The notes under the pieces were generated by a model. It had not been told where the DNA came from, did not search any database, and saw only the letters and a program-made list of their open reading frames with translations. Shown here piece by piece: positions 7,897 through 16,210 of a stretch of DNA of 42,708 nt (its first letter is position 1; each line of letters starts with the position of its first letter). Made by a program: the position numbers and the translations under genes. The DNA comes from an uncultured bacterium (lineage in GTDB: Bacteria; Bacillota; Clostridia; Oscillospirales; Acutalibacteraceae): NCBI GenBank assembly GCA_905215105.1, contig CAJMOI010000003.1, positions 1-42,708 on the forward strand, read 5' to 3'.

Positions 7897-7918
7897 GCAG
7901 GTGTGCTGACCTGCTTTT
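7897..7918 (+). terminator. Short stem-loop with T tract before dltC
   Basis: GCAGGT (7897-7902) pairs with ACCTGC (7909-7914), followed by TTTT. It lies in a 184-bp gap inside the operon and is more likely an attenuator or processing site than a full terminator. The rest of this gap shows nothing clear. Confidence 0.35.
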
Positions 7919-8052
7919 GGAAACGGTCCCTGTGCTTCCCCCCAATTTTCCCCTTTTCGGAAATTTTCAGGAACAGACGGCCCATGCCGCCGGTTCCGGA
8001 TGTTTCATACAAACAACCAAGCTACCCAAAATTATGAAAGAAGGAATTTATT

Positions 8053-8280
8053 ATGGAAAAACTGTTGGAAATCTTGAGAGAAATTCAGCCCGACGCCGAT
8101 TATGAGACCTGCACCACGCTGGTGACGGACAACTATCTGGACTCTCTGGCCATCCTGTCTCTGGTGGCAGAACTGGAAGAGGAATTCGACATTGAAATCC
8201 CCACCGTGGAGATTGTTCCTGCAAACTTCAACTCCGCAAAGAGCATGTGGGAGATGATCCAGCGTCTGGAGGAGGAATAA
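8053..8280 (+). CDS. dltC: DltC-like carrier protein
   Basis: This 75-residue acidic four-helix carrier protein holds an activated amino acid as a thioester on 4'-phosphopantetheine. The attachment serine is Ser31 in YLDSLAIL. GAAGGA precedes the ATG. Its stop codon is immediately followed by the start of dltB, so translation is coupled. It would be loaded by the ligase at 5163, probably be the substrate of the decarboxylase at 6687, and deliver to the MBOAT protein at 8281. Similarity to bona fide DltC is modest, so carrier protein of a dlt-like system is the safe call. Confidence 0.85.
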   Translation: MEKLLEILREIQPDADYETCTTLVTDNYLDSLAILSLVAELEEEFDIEIPTVEIVPANFNSAKSMWEMIQRLEEE

Positions 8281-9861
8281 ATGACTTATCAGGAACCCCT
8301 GTTCCTGCTGGTTTTTCTGCCGGTGGTCATGCTGGTGTATCAGCTGGTACCCCAAAAGCACCGGTGGAAAGTCCTCCTTGCGGGAAGCTATGTCTTTTTC
8401 TGGAGTATCAGCGGGAACCTGTTGGTGTTCCTGCTGCTGTCCACTTTTTCCATCCATCACTTCGGCCTGTGGCTGGATGCCGTGCGAAACGATGAGGACG
8501 CCCGAATCAAAGCCGCGGAAAAGCCCGACCGCAAAGCCCTGCGGGAAGTGAAAAAACACCGGATGCGCCGGGTGCTGGCGCTGGGCATTGTGCTCCATGT
8601 GGGTCTGCTGCTGTGCCTGAAATATCTGAACTTTTTCGGCACCAATGTGAACCTGCTGTTCAAAGCCCTGGGCTGGCCGGAGATGGTCCCCACCTTCCAC
8701 TGGCTGCTGCCCATCGGTATTTCCTTCTATACCATGCAGGCAGTGTCCTATCTGGTGGATGTATACCGGGGAACCGTGCCCGCCGACCGGAATCTGGGAC
8801 GGCTGGCCCTGTATATGGGTTTCTTCCCTCAGCTGATGGAAGGCCCCATCTGCCGCTATTCCCAGACCGCGGAGTCCCTCTTTGAGGGCAAGCCCATTCT
8901 GTACGCCAACCTGACCAGCGGCGCACAGCGGATGCTCTATGGCGCGTTTAAGAAAATCGTCATTGCCGACCGGCTGAATCTGGGCGTCAATACCATTTTC
9001 GACAAATACCCCATGCACGGCGGCGGCGTGATTTTTCTGGGTATGCTCGCCTACACCTGTCAGCTGTACATGGACTTTTCCGGTATCATGGATATGGTCA
9101 TGGGTATGGGCGAAATTTTCGGCATCAAGCTGCCGGAAAATTTCCGCCGTCCCTTCTTCTCCAAAAGCATTTCCGAATTCTGGACCCGGTGGCACATCAC
9201 CTTGGGCGCCTGGTTCCGGGATTATATCTATTACCCCCTGTCCCTTTCCGGCCCGCTGAAAAAGCTGACGGCCAAGGGCAGAAAGCACCTGGGCAACCAC
9301 TTCGGCCCCCTCATGGCGGGCACCATTGCCCTGTTCTGTGTCTGGTTCTGCAACGGCCTGTGGCACGGGTCCGCGTGGAGCTATCTGTTTTTCGGCATGT
9401 ACCATTTCTTCTTCATCGTACTGGCCAACATGACGGAGCCCTTTACCCGAAAAGTGCTGGATTTCCTGCATATTCCCCGGGAAAGTGCAGGATACCGGGT
9501 ATTCCGGATTATCCGCACCGCCTTGCTGGTGTGTGTGGGTGAGCTGTTCTTCCGGGCCAACGGTCTGCGGGCCGGTCTGCGGATGTTCCGCACCATGGTC
9601 ACGGATTTCTCCATCCCCACCAGAGAACAGCTCCAGCTGGGACTGGACCGGTATGACGTCATCATTCTGGTAGTGGCGGTGCTCATCGTCTTTGTGGTAA
9701 GCCTTTTGCAGGAACGGAATATCAAGCTGCGGGCAACCATCCGCAAAGCGCCGGTGCCGCTTCGCTGGGCAGTCTACTACGCCGCGATTCTGTCCATTGT
9801 CATTTTCGGCGCATATGGCGTAGGCTATGTGCCGGTAGAACCCATGTATGCAGGATTTTAA
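8281..9861 (+). CDS. dltB: DltB-like MBOAT membrane acyltransferase
   Basis: This 526-residue multi-pass membrane protein belongs to the MBOAT family, moving the acyl or aminoacyl group from carrier protein to an extracytoplasmic acceptor. The two family histidines are His305 (EFWTRWHITLGAWFRDY) and His362 (NGLWHGSAW). The motifs PQLMEGPICRY (183-193) and GISFYTMQAVSYLVDVYRG (146-164) are typical. At 526 residues it is longer than classical DltB and nearer the AlgI/PatA length class, so the acceptor might be a polysaccharide rather than lipoteichoic acid. It starts directly at the dltC stop codon and is followed after 15 bp by the SGNH gene. Confidence 0.9.
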   Translation: MTYQEPLFLLVFLPVVMLVYQLVPQKHRWKVLLAGSYVFFWSISGNLLVFLLLSTFSIHHFGLWLDAVRNDEDARIKAAEKPDRKALREVKKHRMRRVLALGIVLHVGLLLCLKYLNFFGTNVNLLFKALGWPEMVPTFHWLLPIGISFYTMQAVSYLVDVYRGTVPADRNLGRLALYMGFFPQLMEGPICRYSQTAESLFEGKPILYANLTSGAQRMLYGAFKKIVIADRLNLGVNTIFDKYPMHGGGVIFLGMLAYTCQLYMDFSGIMDMVMGMGEIFGIKLPENFRRPFFSKSISEFWTRWHITLGAWFRDYIYYPLSLSGPLKKLTAKGRKHLGNHFGPLMAGTIALFCVWFCNGLWHGSAWSYLFFGMYHFFFIVLANMTEPFTRKVLDFLHIPRESAGYRVFRIIRTALLVCVGELFFRANGLRAGLRMFRTMVTDFSIPTREQLQLGLDRYDVIILVVAVLIVFVVSLLQERNIKLRATIRKAPVPLRWAVYYAAILSIVIFGAYGVGYVPVEPMYAGF

Positions 9862-9876
9862 AAAGGAGGCTGTGTC

Positions 9877-10836
9877 ATGAAACGCTATAAAAACTTTCTG
9901 TGCAGCCTGCTGTTCCTGGCCATCCTCATGGGACTGCTGGCTGCCGGTTCCCGGATTGTGGAACCCAAAAACAACGAAAAAGCCAGCGGTATGCGCAATG
10001 CGCAGGCCACCGGCTTTCTGACAGAACGGGAAAACTCTCTGGATTATATCCTGATCGGAGACAGCGAAACCTATTCCTCCACCACTCCCATGCAGCTGTG
10101 GCGGGATTACGGCTATACCGGTTACATCTGCGGAACGCCGGGCCAGCATATGGAGGATACCTTTGGCTATCTGAAGGCATTCTGTGAAGTACAGAAACCC
10201 AAGCTGGTCATTTTTGAGGCCAACGCCCTGTACCGTTCTTCCGGCATTCAGGACGATATTTCCCGAATCGTCACCCGTACCATTGAAAAGAATATCCCCA
10301 TTTTTGAGTACCACAACCGGTGGAAGAGCTTGTCTCTTGCCGACATGGGTGCAGTCAATTATACCTGGCGGAATTATCTCAAAGGATTTGTGCCGACCTG
10401 GAAAAACAAACCCTGGACTGGCGCACCGGATTATATGAGAAAGACCGATAAATCACTCCCCATCAAGGAAATTAACCGGTTTTACTTCGACAAGATCTAC
10501 AATTTCTGCAAGGAACGGGACATTCCCCTGCTGGTGATGAACGTGCCGGCGCCGGTCAACTGGAACTATCAGAAGCACAACGGCGTCAAAAAGCTGACGA
10601 AGGAGTACGATGTTCCCTATCTGGATATGAACCTCCATGTGGGCAAGCTGAAAATCAACTGGCAGACCGATTCCCGGGACGGCGGCGACCACATGAACTT
10701 CAAAGGCGCCCGGAAGGTCACGGCCTATCTGGGCAAGTATCTGGACAAGCACTATTCCCTGCCCGATCATCGGGACGACCCGGCCTATGACAGCTGGAAT
10801 CAAGATCTGATCGAATATGAAAAGCTGGCCCAGTAA
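9877..10836 (+). CDS. dltD: DltD/AlgJ-like SGNH transfer protein
   Basis: This 319-residue protein has an N-terminal membrane anchor (about 7-24) and an extracytoplasmic SGNH-hydrolase-like domain. The nucleophile motif is IGDSETYS with Ser63, and the C-terminal catalytic Asp/His motif is DGGDHMNFKG (268-277). Such proteins pair with MBOAT acyltransferases and complete transfer to the cell-surface polymer (DltD for teichoic acid, AlgJ/AlgX for alginate). AAAGGAGG precedes the start. It is the last gene of the operon and is followed by a strong terminator. The true acceptor is not visible from sequence. Confidence 0.8.
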   Translation: MKRYKNFLCSLLFLAILMGLLAAGSRIVEPKNNEKASGMRNAQATGFLTERENSLDYILIGDSETYSSTTPMQLWRDYGYTGYICGTPGQHMEDTFGYLKAFCEVQKPKLVIFEANALYRSSGIQDDISRIVTRTIEKNIPIFEYHNRWKSLSLADMGAVNYTWRNYLKGFVPTWKNKPWTGAPDYMRKTDKSLPIKEINRFYFDKIYNFCKERDIPLLVMNVPAPVNWNYQKHNGVKKLTKEYDVPYLDMNLHVGKLKINWQTDSRDGGDHMNFKGARKVTAYLGKYLDKHYSLPDHRDDPAYDSWNQDLIEYEKLAQ

Positions 10837-10850
10837 AAGGGTTTACCAGC

Positions 10851-10890
10851 AAAAACAGGCTCAAAGGCCCCTCTGCTTTGAGCCTGTTTT
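10851..10890 (+). terminator. Terminator of the dlt-like operon
   Basis: A perfect 11-bp stem CAGGCTCAAAG (10856-10866) with CTTTGAGCCTG (10876-10886) is followed by TTTT. A tracts on the other side could let it act in both directions. Confidence 0.85.
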
Positions 10891-10930
10891 CTTTGTAAAA
10901 TCGCATTGCAGGAACTTCTCATAGACAAAC

Positions 10931-10965
10931 GAAAAAAGCGCCCCCGGATTTTTCCGGAGGCGCTT
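10931..10965 (-). terminator. Terminator of the purine permease gene
   Basis: A 13-bp stem with one mismatch (10936-10948 with 10953-10965) is followed on the minus strand by six T (10937-10932). Confidence 0.85.
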
Positions 10966-10988
10966 CTGATTTGTCTGGAAAACAGCCG

Positions 10989-12377
10989 TCAGCCTGCGTT
11001 GACAACCAGCAGGACATAGCGGATGATGAACAGGGCAGCCAGAACGTACATCACAGGATGAACCTCTTTGAACTTGCCGCGAACCATCTTGATGAGGGTG
11101 TAGCTGATGCAGCCAAAGGCAATGCCTTCAGAAATGCTGTAGGCAAAGGGCATCATAGCGATGGTCAGAAATGCGGGGATGGCGATTTCCATATCGTTCC
11201 AGTCCACATCCTTCACGCCGCTCATCATCATCACGCCCACGATGACCAGCACCGGGGAAGTGGCTGCGCTGGGGATAAAGCCCAGGAAGGGGGAAAGGAA
11301 AATGGCGATGATAAAGCACACGGCAGCCGTCATGCTGGTAAGGCCGGTGCGGCCGCCGGCGGAAATACCGGCGCTGGACTCCACAAAGGTGGTAACAGTG
11401 GAAGTACCTATGACGGAACCGGTGGAAGTGGCGATGGCGTCTGCCAGCATGGCGCGGCCTGCGTTGGGCAGCTTGCCTTCCTTGGTCAGGAAACCGGCTT
11501 TTCCGGCGGTACCATACAGAGTGCCCACGGTGTCAAACATGTCCACCATGGTCAGGGAAATCAGAACGGAAATCAGGGAGAAGATGGCCACGCCTGCGCC
11601 CTGTTCCAGGTTCAGCAGCTCGCCGAAGCCCTCGGTGAGCTTTCCGAAAGTGGGAGCAAGGGACGGGAACTCGCCCAGAGAGATGGTCTCCGGCAGGCCC
11701 ATGGGCAGACCCAGTACATACTGCATGAAAGCGCCCACAATGGCGGTGAGAATAATGCTGATGAACAGGCCGCCCTTGACGTTCCATACCACCAGTACAA
11801 TGGTGATAATCAGGCCGATGACAGCCAGCAGCACCACCGGGTCGGCAAAATTACCCAGAGTAACCAGCGTGCTTTCGCTGCCAACCACAATTCCGGTGTT
11901 TTTCAGGGCCACGATGGCAATAAACAGGCCGATACCGCCGCTGATGGCCTTTTTAATGGGCAGGGGAATGGCATTGACGATGGCTTCCCGGGTACCGGTA
12001 GCGGTGAGGGTGATGAACAGCACGCCGGAGATAAACACGGCGGCCAGACCTGCCTGCCAGCTGTAGCCGAACTGGCCGCAGATGGTGTAGGCGAAGAAGG
12101 CGTTCAGGCCCATGCCGGGAGCCTGTGCCAGCGGATAGTTGGACAGAAGGCCGATGAGCACGGTGCCGATGGCAGCAGAGATACAGGTGGCCAGCATAAC
12201 GGCGCCGGTATCCATACCGGCATCTCCCAGAATCTGGGGGTTGATGAAGATGATGTACGCCATGGTGAAGAAGGTGGTCAAACCGGCCACAATCTCGGTG
12301 CGCACGTTGGTGTGATTCCGCTTCAGGTCGAAGAAGTCGCCCTTGGGATGGATCACATTCCGGACTTTTTTCTCCAT
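10989..12377 (-). CDS. NCS2-family purine (hypoxanthine/guanine/adenine) permease, AzgA/PbuG type
   Basis: This 462-residue transporter imports purine bases with proton coupling. The N-terminal block NHTNVRTEIVAGLTTFFTMAYI and the following IIFINPQIL are hallmarks of the AzgA/PbuG branch, as opposed to the xanthine/uracil branch. Conserved pore motifs include QAPGMGLNAFFAYT and SSAGISAGGRTGLTS. About a dozen hydrophobic segments fill the protein. The start at 12377 was chosen over an upstream in-frame Met because the family begins here and a purine-rich AAGGAAAGGAA lies upstream, at a rather long spacing. It is transcribed alone, with a strong terminator and a structured leader. Confidence 0.9.
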   Translation of the reverse strand: MEKKVRNVIHPKGDFFDLKRNHTNVRTEIVAGLTTFFTMAYIIFINPQILGDAGMDTGAVMLATCISAAIGTVLIGLLSNYPLAQAPGMGLNAFFAYTICGQFGYSWQAGLAAVFISGVLFITLTATGTREAIVNAIPLPIKKAISGGIGLFIAIVALKNTGIVVGSESTLVTLGNFADPVVLLAVIGLIITIVLVVWNVKGGLFISIILTAIVGAFMQYVLGLPMGLPETISLGEFPSLAPTFGKLTEGFGELLNLEQGAGVAIFSLISVLISLTMVDMFDTVGTLYGTAGKAGFLTKEGKLPNAGRAMLADAIATSTGSVIGTSTVTTFVESSAGISAGGRTGLTSMTAAVCFIIAIFLSPFLGFIPSAATSPVLVIVGVMMMSGVKDVDWNDMEIAIPAFLTIAMMPFAYSISEGIAFGCISYTLIKMVRGKFKEVHPVMYVLAALFIIRYVLLVVNAG

Positions 12378-12426
12378 GTTACAATACCATTCCTTTCCTT
12401 GCGTCTGTGGGACGCTGACAAATTCC

Positions 12427-12483
12427 GTTCGCCAAAAACGAACATCCCGGCAAGGCTCCGTCCTGCGGCGGGTCCCTGCCGGG
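12427..12483 (-). promoter_or_regulatory. Structured leader of the purine permease, unknown class
   Basis: Two stems are visible within 110 bp of the start codon. One pairs CCCGGCAAGG (12446-12455) with CCTGCCGGG (12475-12483), and the other is GTTCG/CGAAC (12427-12431 with 12439-12443). The conserved J2/3 bases of purine riboswitches are not found. It may be a cis-regulatory RNA or an attenuator. Confidence 0.35.
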
Positions 12484-12642
12484 TCTCCTGTAATCAGTAT
12501 ACGAGGAAGAAGCGGTTTCGGCAATAGGGCATTTTAACAATTTTTGAACGGGACTTTTCCGTTGTTTCTTCACAAAATGGAGAAACCTTTCCGGATTCCT
12601 ACTTTTGTACAAATCCCCTGATTCCTCCGCTCCTGCTGAAAA

Positions 12643-12677
12643 GGCGCGATGCACACACCATGCACCGCGCCTTTTTT
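12643..12677. terminator. Bidirectional terminator
   Basis: GGCGCG plus TGCA (12643-12653) pairs with TGCA plus CGCGCC (12661-12671), with six T on the plus side and four A on the other. It follows the minus-strand RHH gene. Confidence 0.7.
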
Positions 12678-12701
12678 CATGATTTCAGAAAGAATTGCGT
12701 T

Positions 12702-12899
12702 TCAGGAATTTTTGGAACCCGCTCCGGAACCGTCTCCACCAATGGGGCCTGTTGTTTTCTCTACCTGTTCCAGATGCTGAAGCAGCACAAACTCAATGTA
12801 GTTTGTCATGGAGCGGTGCTCTTTGGTGGCCAGAATGCCGATTTTATCAAAAACCTCGTCCGAAAGACGCAGCGTAAAAACCCGTTTATTGGTTGCCAT
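12702..12899 (-). CDS. Ribbon-helix-helix DNA-binding protein
   Basis: This 65-residue protein has a basic N-terminal strand (KRVFTLRLSDEVFDKI), followed by two helices with the turn HRSMTNYIEFVLLQHL. This is the Arc/CopG-type ribbon-helix-helix pattern, which binds DNA as a dimer through the strand. The tail is Gly/Ser-rich and probably disordered. The ATG at 12899 has GGAGG eight bases upstream; a TTG further up would add 14 residues but lacks a ribosome site. There is no toxin gene beside it. It is divergent from the SLOG gene, whose promoter contains a palindrome that could be its operator; that link is inference. Confidence 0.7.
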   Translation of the reverse strand: MATNKRVFTLRLSDEVFDKIGILATKEHRSMTNYIEFVLLQHLEQVEKTTGPIGGDGSGAGSKNS

Positions 12900-12965
12900 C
12901 AGGATGCCCTCCGTTCTGTTATTATCCTTATAGTAGGGCAATTCTCATATTTTTTATACAGTCTC

Positions 12966-12994
12966 TTGACAGCAAGGTGATATCACTTTATATT
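12966..12994 (+). promoter_or_regulatory. Promoter of the SLOG gene with palindromic operator
   Basis: TTGACA (12966-12971), a 17-nt spacer and TATATT (12989-12994) form a good promoter. The spacer contains the perfect palindrome GTGATATCAC (12977-12986), well placed for repression by a dimeric regulator. Confidence 0.6.
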
Positions 12995-13026
12995 ATAATT
13001 GAATAAATCAAAGTGAGTTGACTGCT

Positions 13027-13497
13027 ATGTTAAAGAAAACTTGTTTTTTTATAGGACATAGAGATGCACCAGAAGAATTAATGCCGTTGTTACTTAAAAG
13101 CATAGAAAAACTCATTGTAAAATTTGATGTGAAATGTTTCATAGTGGGACAATACGGAAACTTCGATCGAATGGCAACTTCTGCTATACAAACTATGAAA
13201 AAACAATATCCGTTTATATCAGCAAGCCTTTTGTGTCCATATCATCCTGCTGAAAGGACGGTTATTTTGCCTGACAAATTTGATGATAGAATTTACCCAT
13301 TTGGAATGGAACTAGTTCCTAAACCGCTGGCAATTCTTCGCGCAAACCAATATATGATACAGAACAGTGATTTTTTAATCGTATACTGCTGGAATTCCAC
13401 CGGAAACACTTATAAATTTTTGCAACAGGCGCGAAAAAGAGCTGAAAATGGGGATTTACATATCGAAAATCTAGCACAAAGAAATCAATACTCCTAA
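13027..13497 (+). CDS. SLOG-superfamily nucleotide-binding protein (DUF1273/YpsA-like)
   Basis: This 156-residue protein starts with FFIGHRDAPEEL and has GQYGNFDRMA, LCPYHPAERT and RANQYMIQNSDFLIVY. This pattern is common in clostridial SLOG (DprA/LOG-related Rossmann) proteins that bind nucleotides or nucleotide sugars. The ATG at 13027 was preferred over an in-frame TTG nine bases earlier because of the AAGTGAG upstream. Codons are strikingly AT-rich (many TTA, AAA, ATA) compared with every neighbour, which points to recent transfer. No partner effector gene is next to it. The cellular role is unknown. Confidence 0.7.
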   Translation: MLKKTCFFIGHRDAPEELMPLLLKSIEKLIVKFDVKCFIVGQYGNFDRMATSAIQTMKKQYPFISASLLCPYHPAERTVILPDKFDDRIYPFGMELVPKPLAILRANQYMIQNSDFLIVYCWNSTGNTYKFLQQARKRAENGDLHIENLAQRNQYS

Positions 13498-13521
13498 ATA
13501 GAATAAGAAATTAAAATAAAA

Positions 13522-13550
13522 AAGCGGAAGACTTAAACAGTCTTCCGCTT
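13522..13550 (-). terminator. Stem-loop with A/T tract, distal terminator
   Basis: A perfect 12-bp stem (13522-13533 with 13539-13550) is followed on the minus strand by a T-rich tract (13521-13515). It is the second stem after the HPr-like gene and could also act for the SLOG gene. Confidence 0.65.
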
Positions 13551-13592
13551 CGAAATATTAAAAAAATCTATAGTCCTAAATAAATAGTGAAT

Positions 13593-13624
13593 AAGGGGGA
13601 ATCCACTCTCATGGATTCCCCCTT
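13593..13624 (-). terminator. Terminator after the PTS operon
   Basis: A perfect 13-bp stem (13593-13605 with 13612-13624) with a 6-nt loop lies just downstream of the HPr-like gene. Confidence 0.65.
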
Positions 13625-13650
13625 GAACGGTTCCGGTTCTGTTTTGGCGC

Positions 13651-13893
13651 TTATGCCTTCACTTCTCCGCAGATGAAGGAACCCAGCTGTTCTACCAGAG
13701 GCTGGGCGTTGTCGCCGTAAATGTCCATGCGCACCGGCTCCTCCAGATCCAGACTGAGAATCCCCAGAATGGATTTGGCGTTGACCACAAACCGGCCGGA
13801 GCACAGGGTCACGTCGTCCTCATAGGGCGTGACGATCTCCACAAACCGCTTGACATCCTCCACCTTGTGCAGGTCTACCGCTTTGGATACCAT
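13651..13893 (-). CDS. HPr-like protein lacking the phosphorylatable histidine
   Basis: This 80-residue protein aligns along its length with HPr. The regulatory serine region is well kept: Ser41 in NAKSILGILSL corresponds to HPr Ser46. The catalytic HxRP motif is absent; aligned with B. subtilis HPr, position 15 falls on Lys10 in LHKVED, and the Arg and Pro are also lost. It therefore cannot pass phosphate from EI to IIA by the usual route. It might act in Ser-phosphate signalling, as Crh does. GGGAGG precedes the start. It lies 14 bp after the IIA gene and is the last gene of the ptsI unit. A true HPr must be elsewhere. Confidence 0.8.
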   Translation of the reverse strand: MVSKAVDLHKVEDVKRFVEIVTPYEDDVTLCSGRFVVNAKSILGILSLDLEEPVRMDIYGDNAQPLVEQLGSFICGEVKA

Positions 13894-13907
13894 AGACTTT
13901 CCTCCCG

Positions 13908-14399
13908 TTATTTCACATACTCCACCGCGACGGTCTCGCCGGCTGTTACAGCCTCATAGTGACCGGTCATGGATTTCAGCTCGTCGGAATTGGTAATCAG
14001 CAGAGGGGTATAGAGAGGATATCCCTTGCTCTTGATGAATTCCAGATCCACCTTGCACAGGGGTGTGCCCATTTTCACCTTGTCCCCTACCTTTACCAGC
14101 GGCTTAAAGCCCTCGCCCTTCAGCTCCACGGTGTTCAGGCCCACATGAATCAGCAGTTCCAGCCCGTCGGGGGTCTGGATGCCGTATGCGTGCAGGGTCT
14201 CCGCCACGTTGGTGATTTCACCGTCACAGGGCGCTGCCACCGTTCCGTCGGTGGGAAGCACGGCCACGCCGTCGCCCAGAATTTTATCGGCAAACACCGG
14301 GTCCGGCACCTTGTCAATGGGCATGCACTCACCGGTCAGGGGGGCGTACAGCCTGGGCTCTCCTGCGGCTTCTTTCTTCTTCTTTCCAAACAGGAACAT
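13908..14399 (-). CDS. crr: PTS IIA-glucose (Crr-type) protein
   Basis: This 163-residue cytoplasmic PTS protein receives phosphate from HPr and passes it to an EIIBC. Catalytic His85 lies in LLIHVGLNTV, with the partner His70 upstream, matching the His75/His90 pair of E. coli IIA-Glc. The core starts at about residue 16 (RLYAPLTGE). AAGGAGG precedes the start. It lies between ptsI and the HPr-like gene. The trehalose EIIBC at 18081 has no IIA domain, so this protein is the likely phosphate donor for trehalose uptake. Confidence 0.92.
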   Translation of the reverse strand: MFLFGKKKKEAAGEPRLYAPLTGECMPIDKVPDPVFADKILGDGVAVLPTDGTVAAPCDGEITNVAETLHAYGIQTPDGLELLIHVGLNTVELKGEGFKPLVKVGDKVKMGTPLCKVDLEFIKSKGYPLYTPLLITNSDELKSMTGHYEAVTAGETVAVEYVK

Positions 14400-14443
14400 G
14401 GGGGATTCCTCCTTTTCCTCAAGTAAAATTCATGATTTTATGA

Positions 14444-16111
14444 TCAGCAGTTTTCTGCCAGCTCTGCCAGAATCTTTTCCCGGTTTTCACAGGTCAGAGA
14501 GCAGATCTTCTCACGCAGCGGCAGCACCGCAGAGGGAACCACCGACAGCTCGTCCACATCCAGCGCCAGGAAGGTCTCCGTCAGGCTCAGGTCTGCGGCC
14601 AGCTCGCCGCAGATTCCCACCCATGCGCCGAACTCGTGGGCGTTTTTCACCGTCTGGCGGATCATTTCCAGCACAGCCGGGTGATGGGCGTCATAGAAAC
14701 GGCCCAGGCTCTGGTTCTGGCGGTCCACTGCCAGGGTATACTGGGTCAAATCGTTGGTGCCCACGCTGAAGAAGTCCACTTCCTTGGCCAGCTGACGGCT
14801 GACCATCACAGCGGCAGGGGTTTCGATCATAATACCCAGTTCAATCTCTTCATCAAAGGGAATGCCTTCGGTGCGCAGCTCGGCTTTGACCTGCTCCGCC
14901 AGCTTCTTAGCCTCTTTCAGCTCCCATACAGAGGTAATCATGGGGAACATGATGGCAACCTTGCCATAAGCGGAAGCCCGGTACAGAGCACGCAGCTGGG
15001 TGCGGAACACCTCGGTACGGGTCAGGCAGATACGGATAGCCCGCATACCCATAGCCGGGTTTTCCTCGTGGGGCAGATTGAAATAGCCGGCCTGCTTGTC
15101 GGCGCCGATGTCCAGCGTGCGGAAAATGACCCGCTTACCGGCCATATTCTCCACGACGCTCTTATAAGCGGCCAGCTGGTCGGACTCGCTGGGATAATCC
15201 TGTCCGGCCAGATAGATAAACTCACTGCGGAACAGGCCGATACCCTCTGCGTCGTTCATCAGGGCGGCGCCCACGTCGGAGGGGTTGCCGATGTTGGCAT
15301 AGGTCAGAATCCGCTTGCCGTCCTTCGTCTCGCCGGGACGGCCTTTGAGCTGTGCCTGCAAACGCTTCTTTTCTGCCAGCTCCTGCTGTTTCTTCTCATA
15401 GTCGGTGCGGGTAGCTTCGTCGGGCTCAATGATGGCCAGACCCTTTTTGCCGTCCACCACCACCTGCTTGCCGTTCAGGTCGCCGGAAAGCTGATCGCCA
15501 AGGCCCACCACAGCGGGAATGCCCATGGTGCGGGCCAGAATGGCGGTATGGGAATTGCTGGAACCGCCGGCAGTCAGGAATGCCAGAATCTTGGTTTTGT
15601 CCAGCTGCACCGTCTCACTGGGAGCCAGATCATCAGCTGCCAGCACCACCGGGCTGTCAAACTCCATGCCGTCGGCGCTCTGTCCGCTGAGAACCTTGAG
15701 CAGCCGCTCGGAGATATCCTTGATATCCGCGGCCCGGCCCTGCATATAGGGGTCGTCCATTTCGGAGAACATCTTGGAGAAGTTTTCCGAAGTCACGGCA
15801 ACGGCATATTCGCTGTTGACGGACTGGGTGGTAATAATATTGGAAATCGAGTCCAGATAGTCCTCGTCCTCCAGCATCATCTGGTGAATTTCAAATACCT
15901 GTGCACCCTGCTCGCCCACCTGGGTCAGAGCTTTTTCATACAGCTCGCCCAGCTGTTCAATGGTCTTCTGGCGGGCTTCTTCAAAGCGCTCCATCTCGGC
16001 TTCGGTGCTTTCCACGTGGCGGCGGCTGATGAGCTGCTGCTCATGACGGTAGAAGTGGATGGGGCCAAATGCGATTCCGCTGCTGGCGCCCACGCCCTGC
16101 AATTGCTTCAT
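14444..16111 (-). CDS. ptsI: PTS enzyme I (phosphoenolpyruvate--protein phosphotransferase)
   Basis: This 555-residue protein transfers phosphate from PEP to HPr, the first step of all PTS uptake. The N-terminal half holds the phosphohistidine domain with His188 in GGSSNSHTAILART. The C-terminal half is the PEP-binding barrel, with FPMITSVWEL and FFSVGTNDLTQYTLAVDR. Its length is close to the 570 of most EI proteins. The start at 16111 has AGGAGG upstream; an upstream in-frame Met lacks one. It heads the unit ptsI-crr-HPr-like and has its own promoter at 16211-16240. Confidence 0.95.
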   Translation of the reverse strand: MKQLQGVGASSGIAFGPIHFYRHEQQLISRRHVESTEAEMERFEEARQKTIEQLGELYEKALTQVGEQGAQVFEIHQMMLEDEDYLDSISNIITTQSVNSEYAVAVTSENFSKMFSEMDDPYMQGRAADIKDISERLLKVLSGQSADGMEFDSPVVLAADDLAPSETVQLDKTKILAFLTAGGSSNSHTAILARTMGIPAVVGLGDQLSGDLNGKQVVVDGKKGLAIIEPDEATRTDYEKKQQELAEKKRLQAQLKGRPGETKDGKRILTYANIGNPSDVGAALMNDAEGIGLFRSEFIYLAGQDYPSESDQLAAYKSVVENMAGKRVIFRTLDIGADKQAGYFNLPHEENPAMGMRAIRICLTRTEVFRTQLRALYRASAYGKVAIMFPMITSVWELKEAKKLAEQVKAELRTEGIPFDEEIELGIMIETPAAVMVSRQLAKEVDFFSVGTNDLTQYTLAVDRQNQSLGRFYDAHHPAVLEMIRQTVKNAHEFGAWVGICGELAADLSLTETFLALDVDELSVVPSAVLPLREKICSLTCENREKILAELAENC

Positions 16112-16210
16112 ACTCCGTTCCCTCCTGATATTGGATTTTTGGGGATTGCATGCAAGATAAACGCTCCGGCGGAAAGATACCGCCGTTTTCATCGATTCTC
16201 CTGTACTCCT

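Noticed and set aside
12378..12540. Purine riboswitch before the purine permease
   Set aside because: The conserved J2/3 bases and the P2/P3 loop pairing of the purine aptamer are not present; only generic stems are seen.
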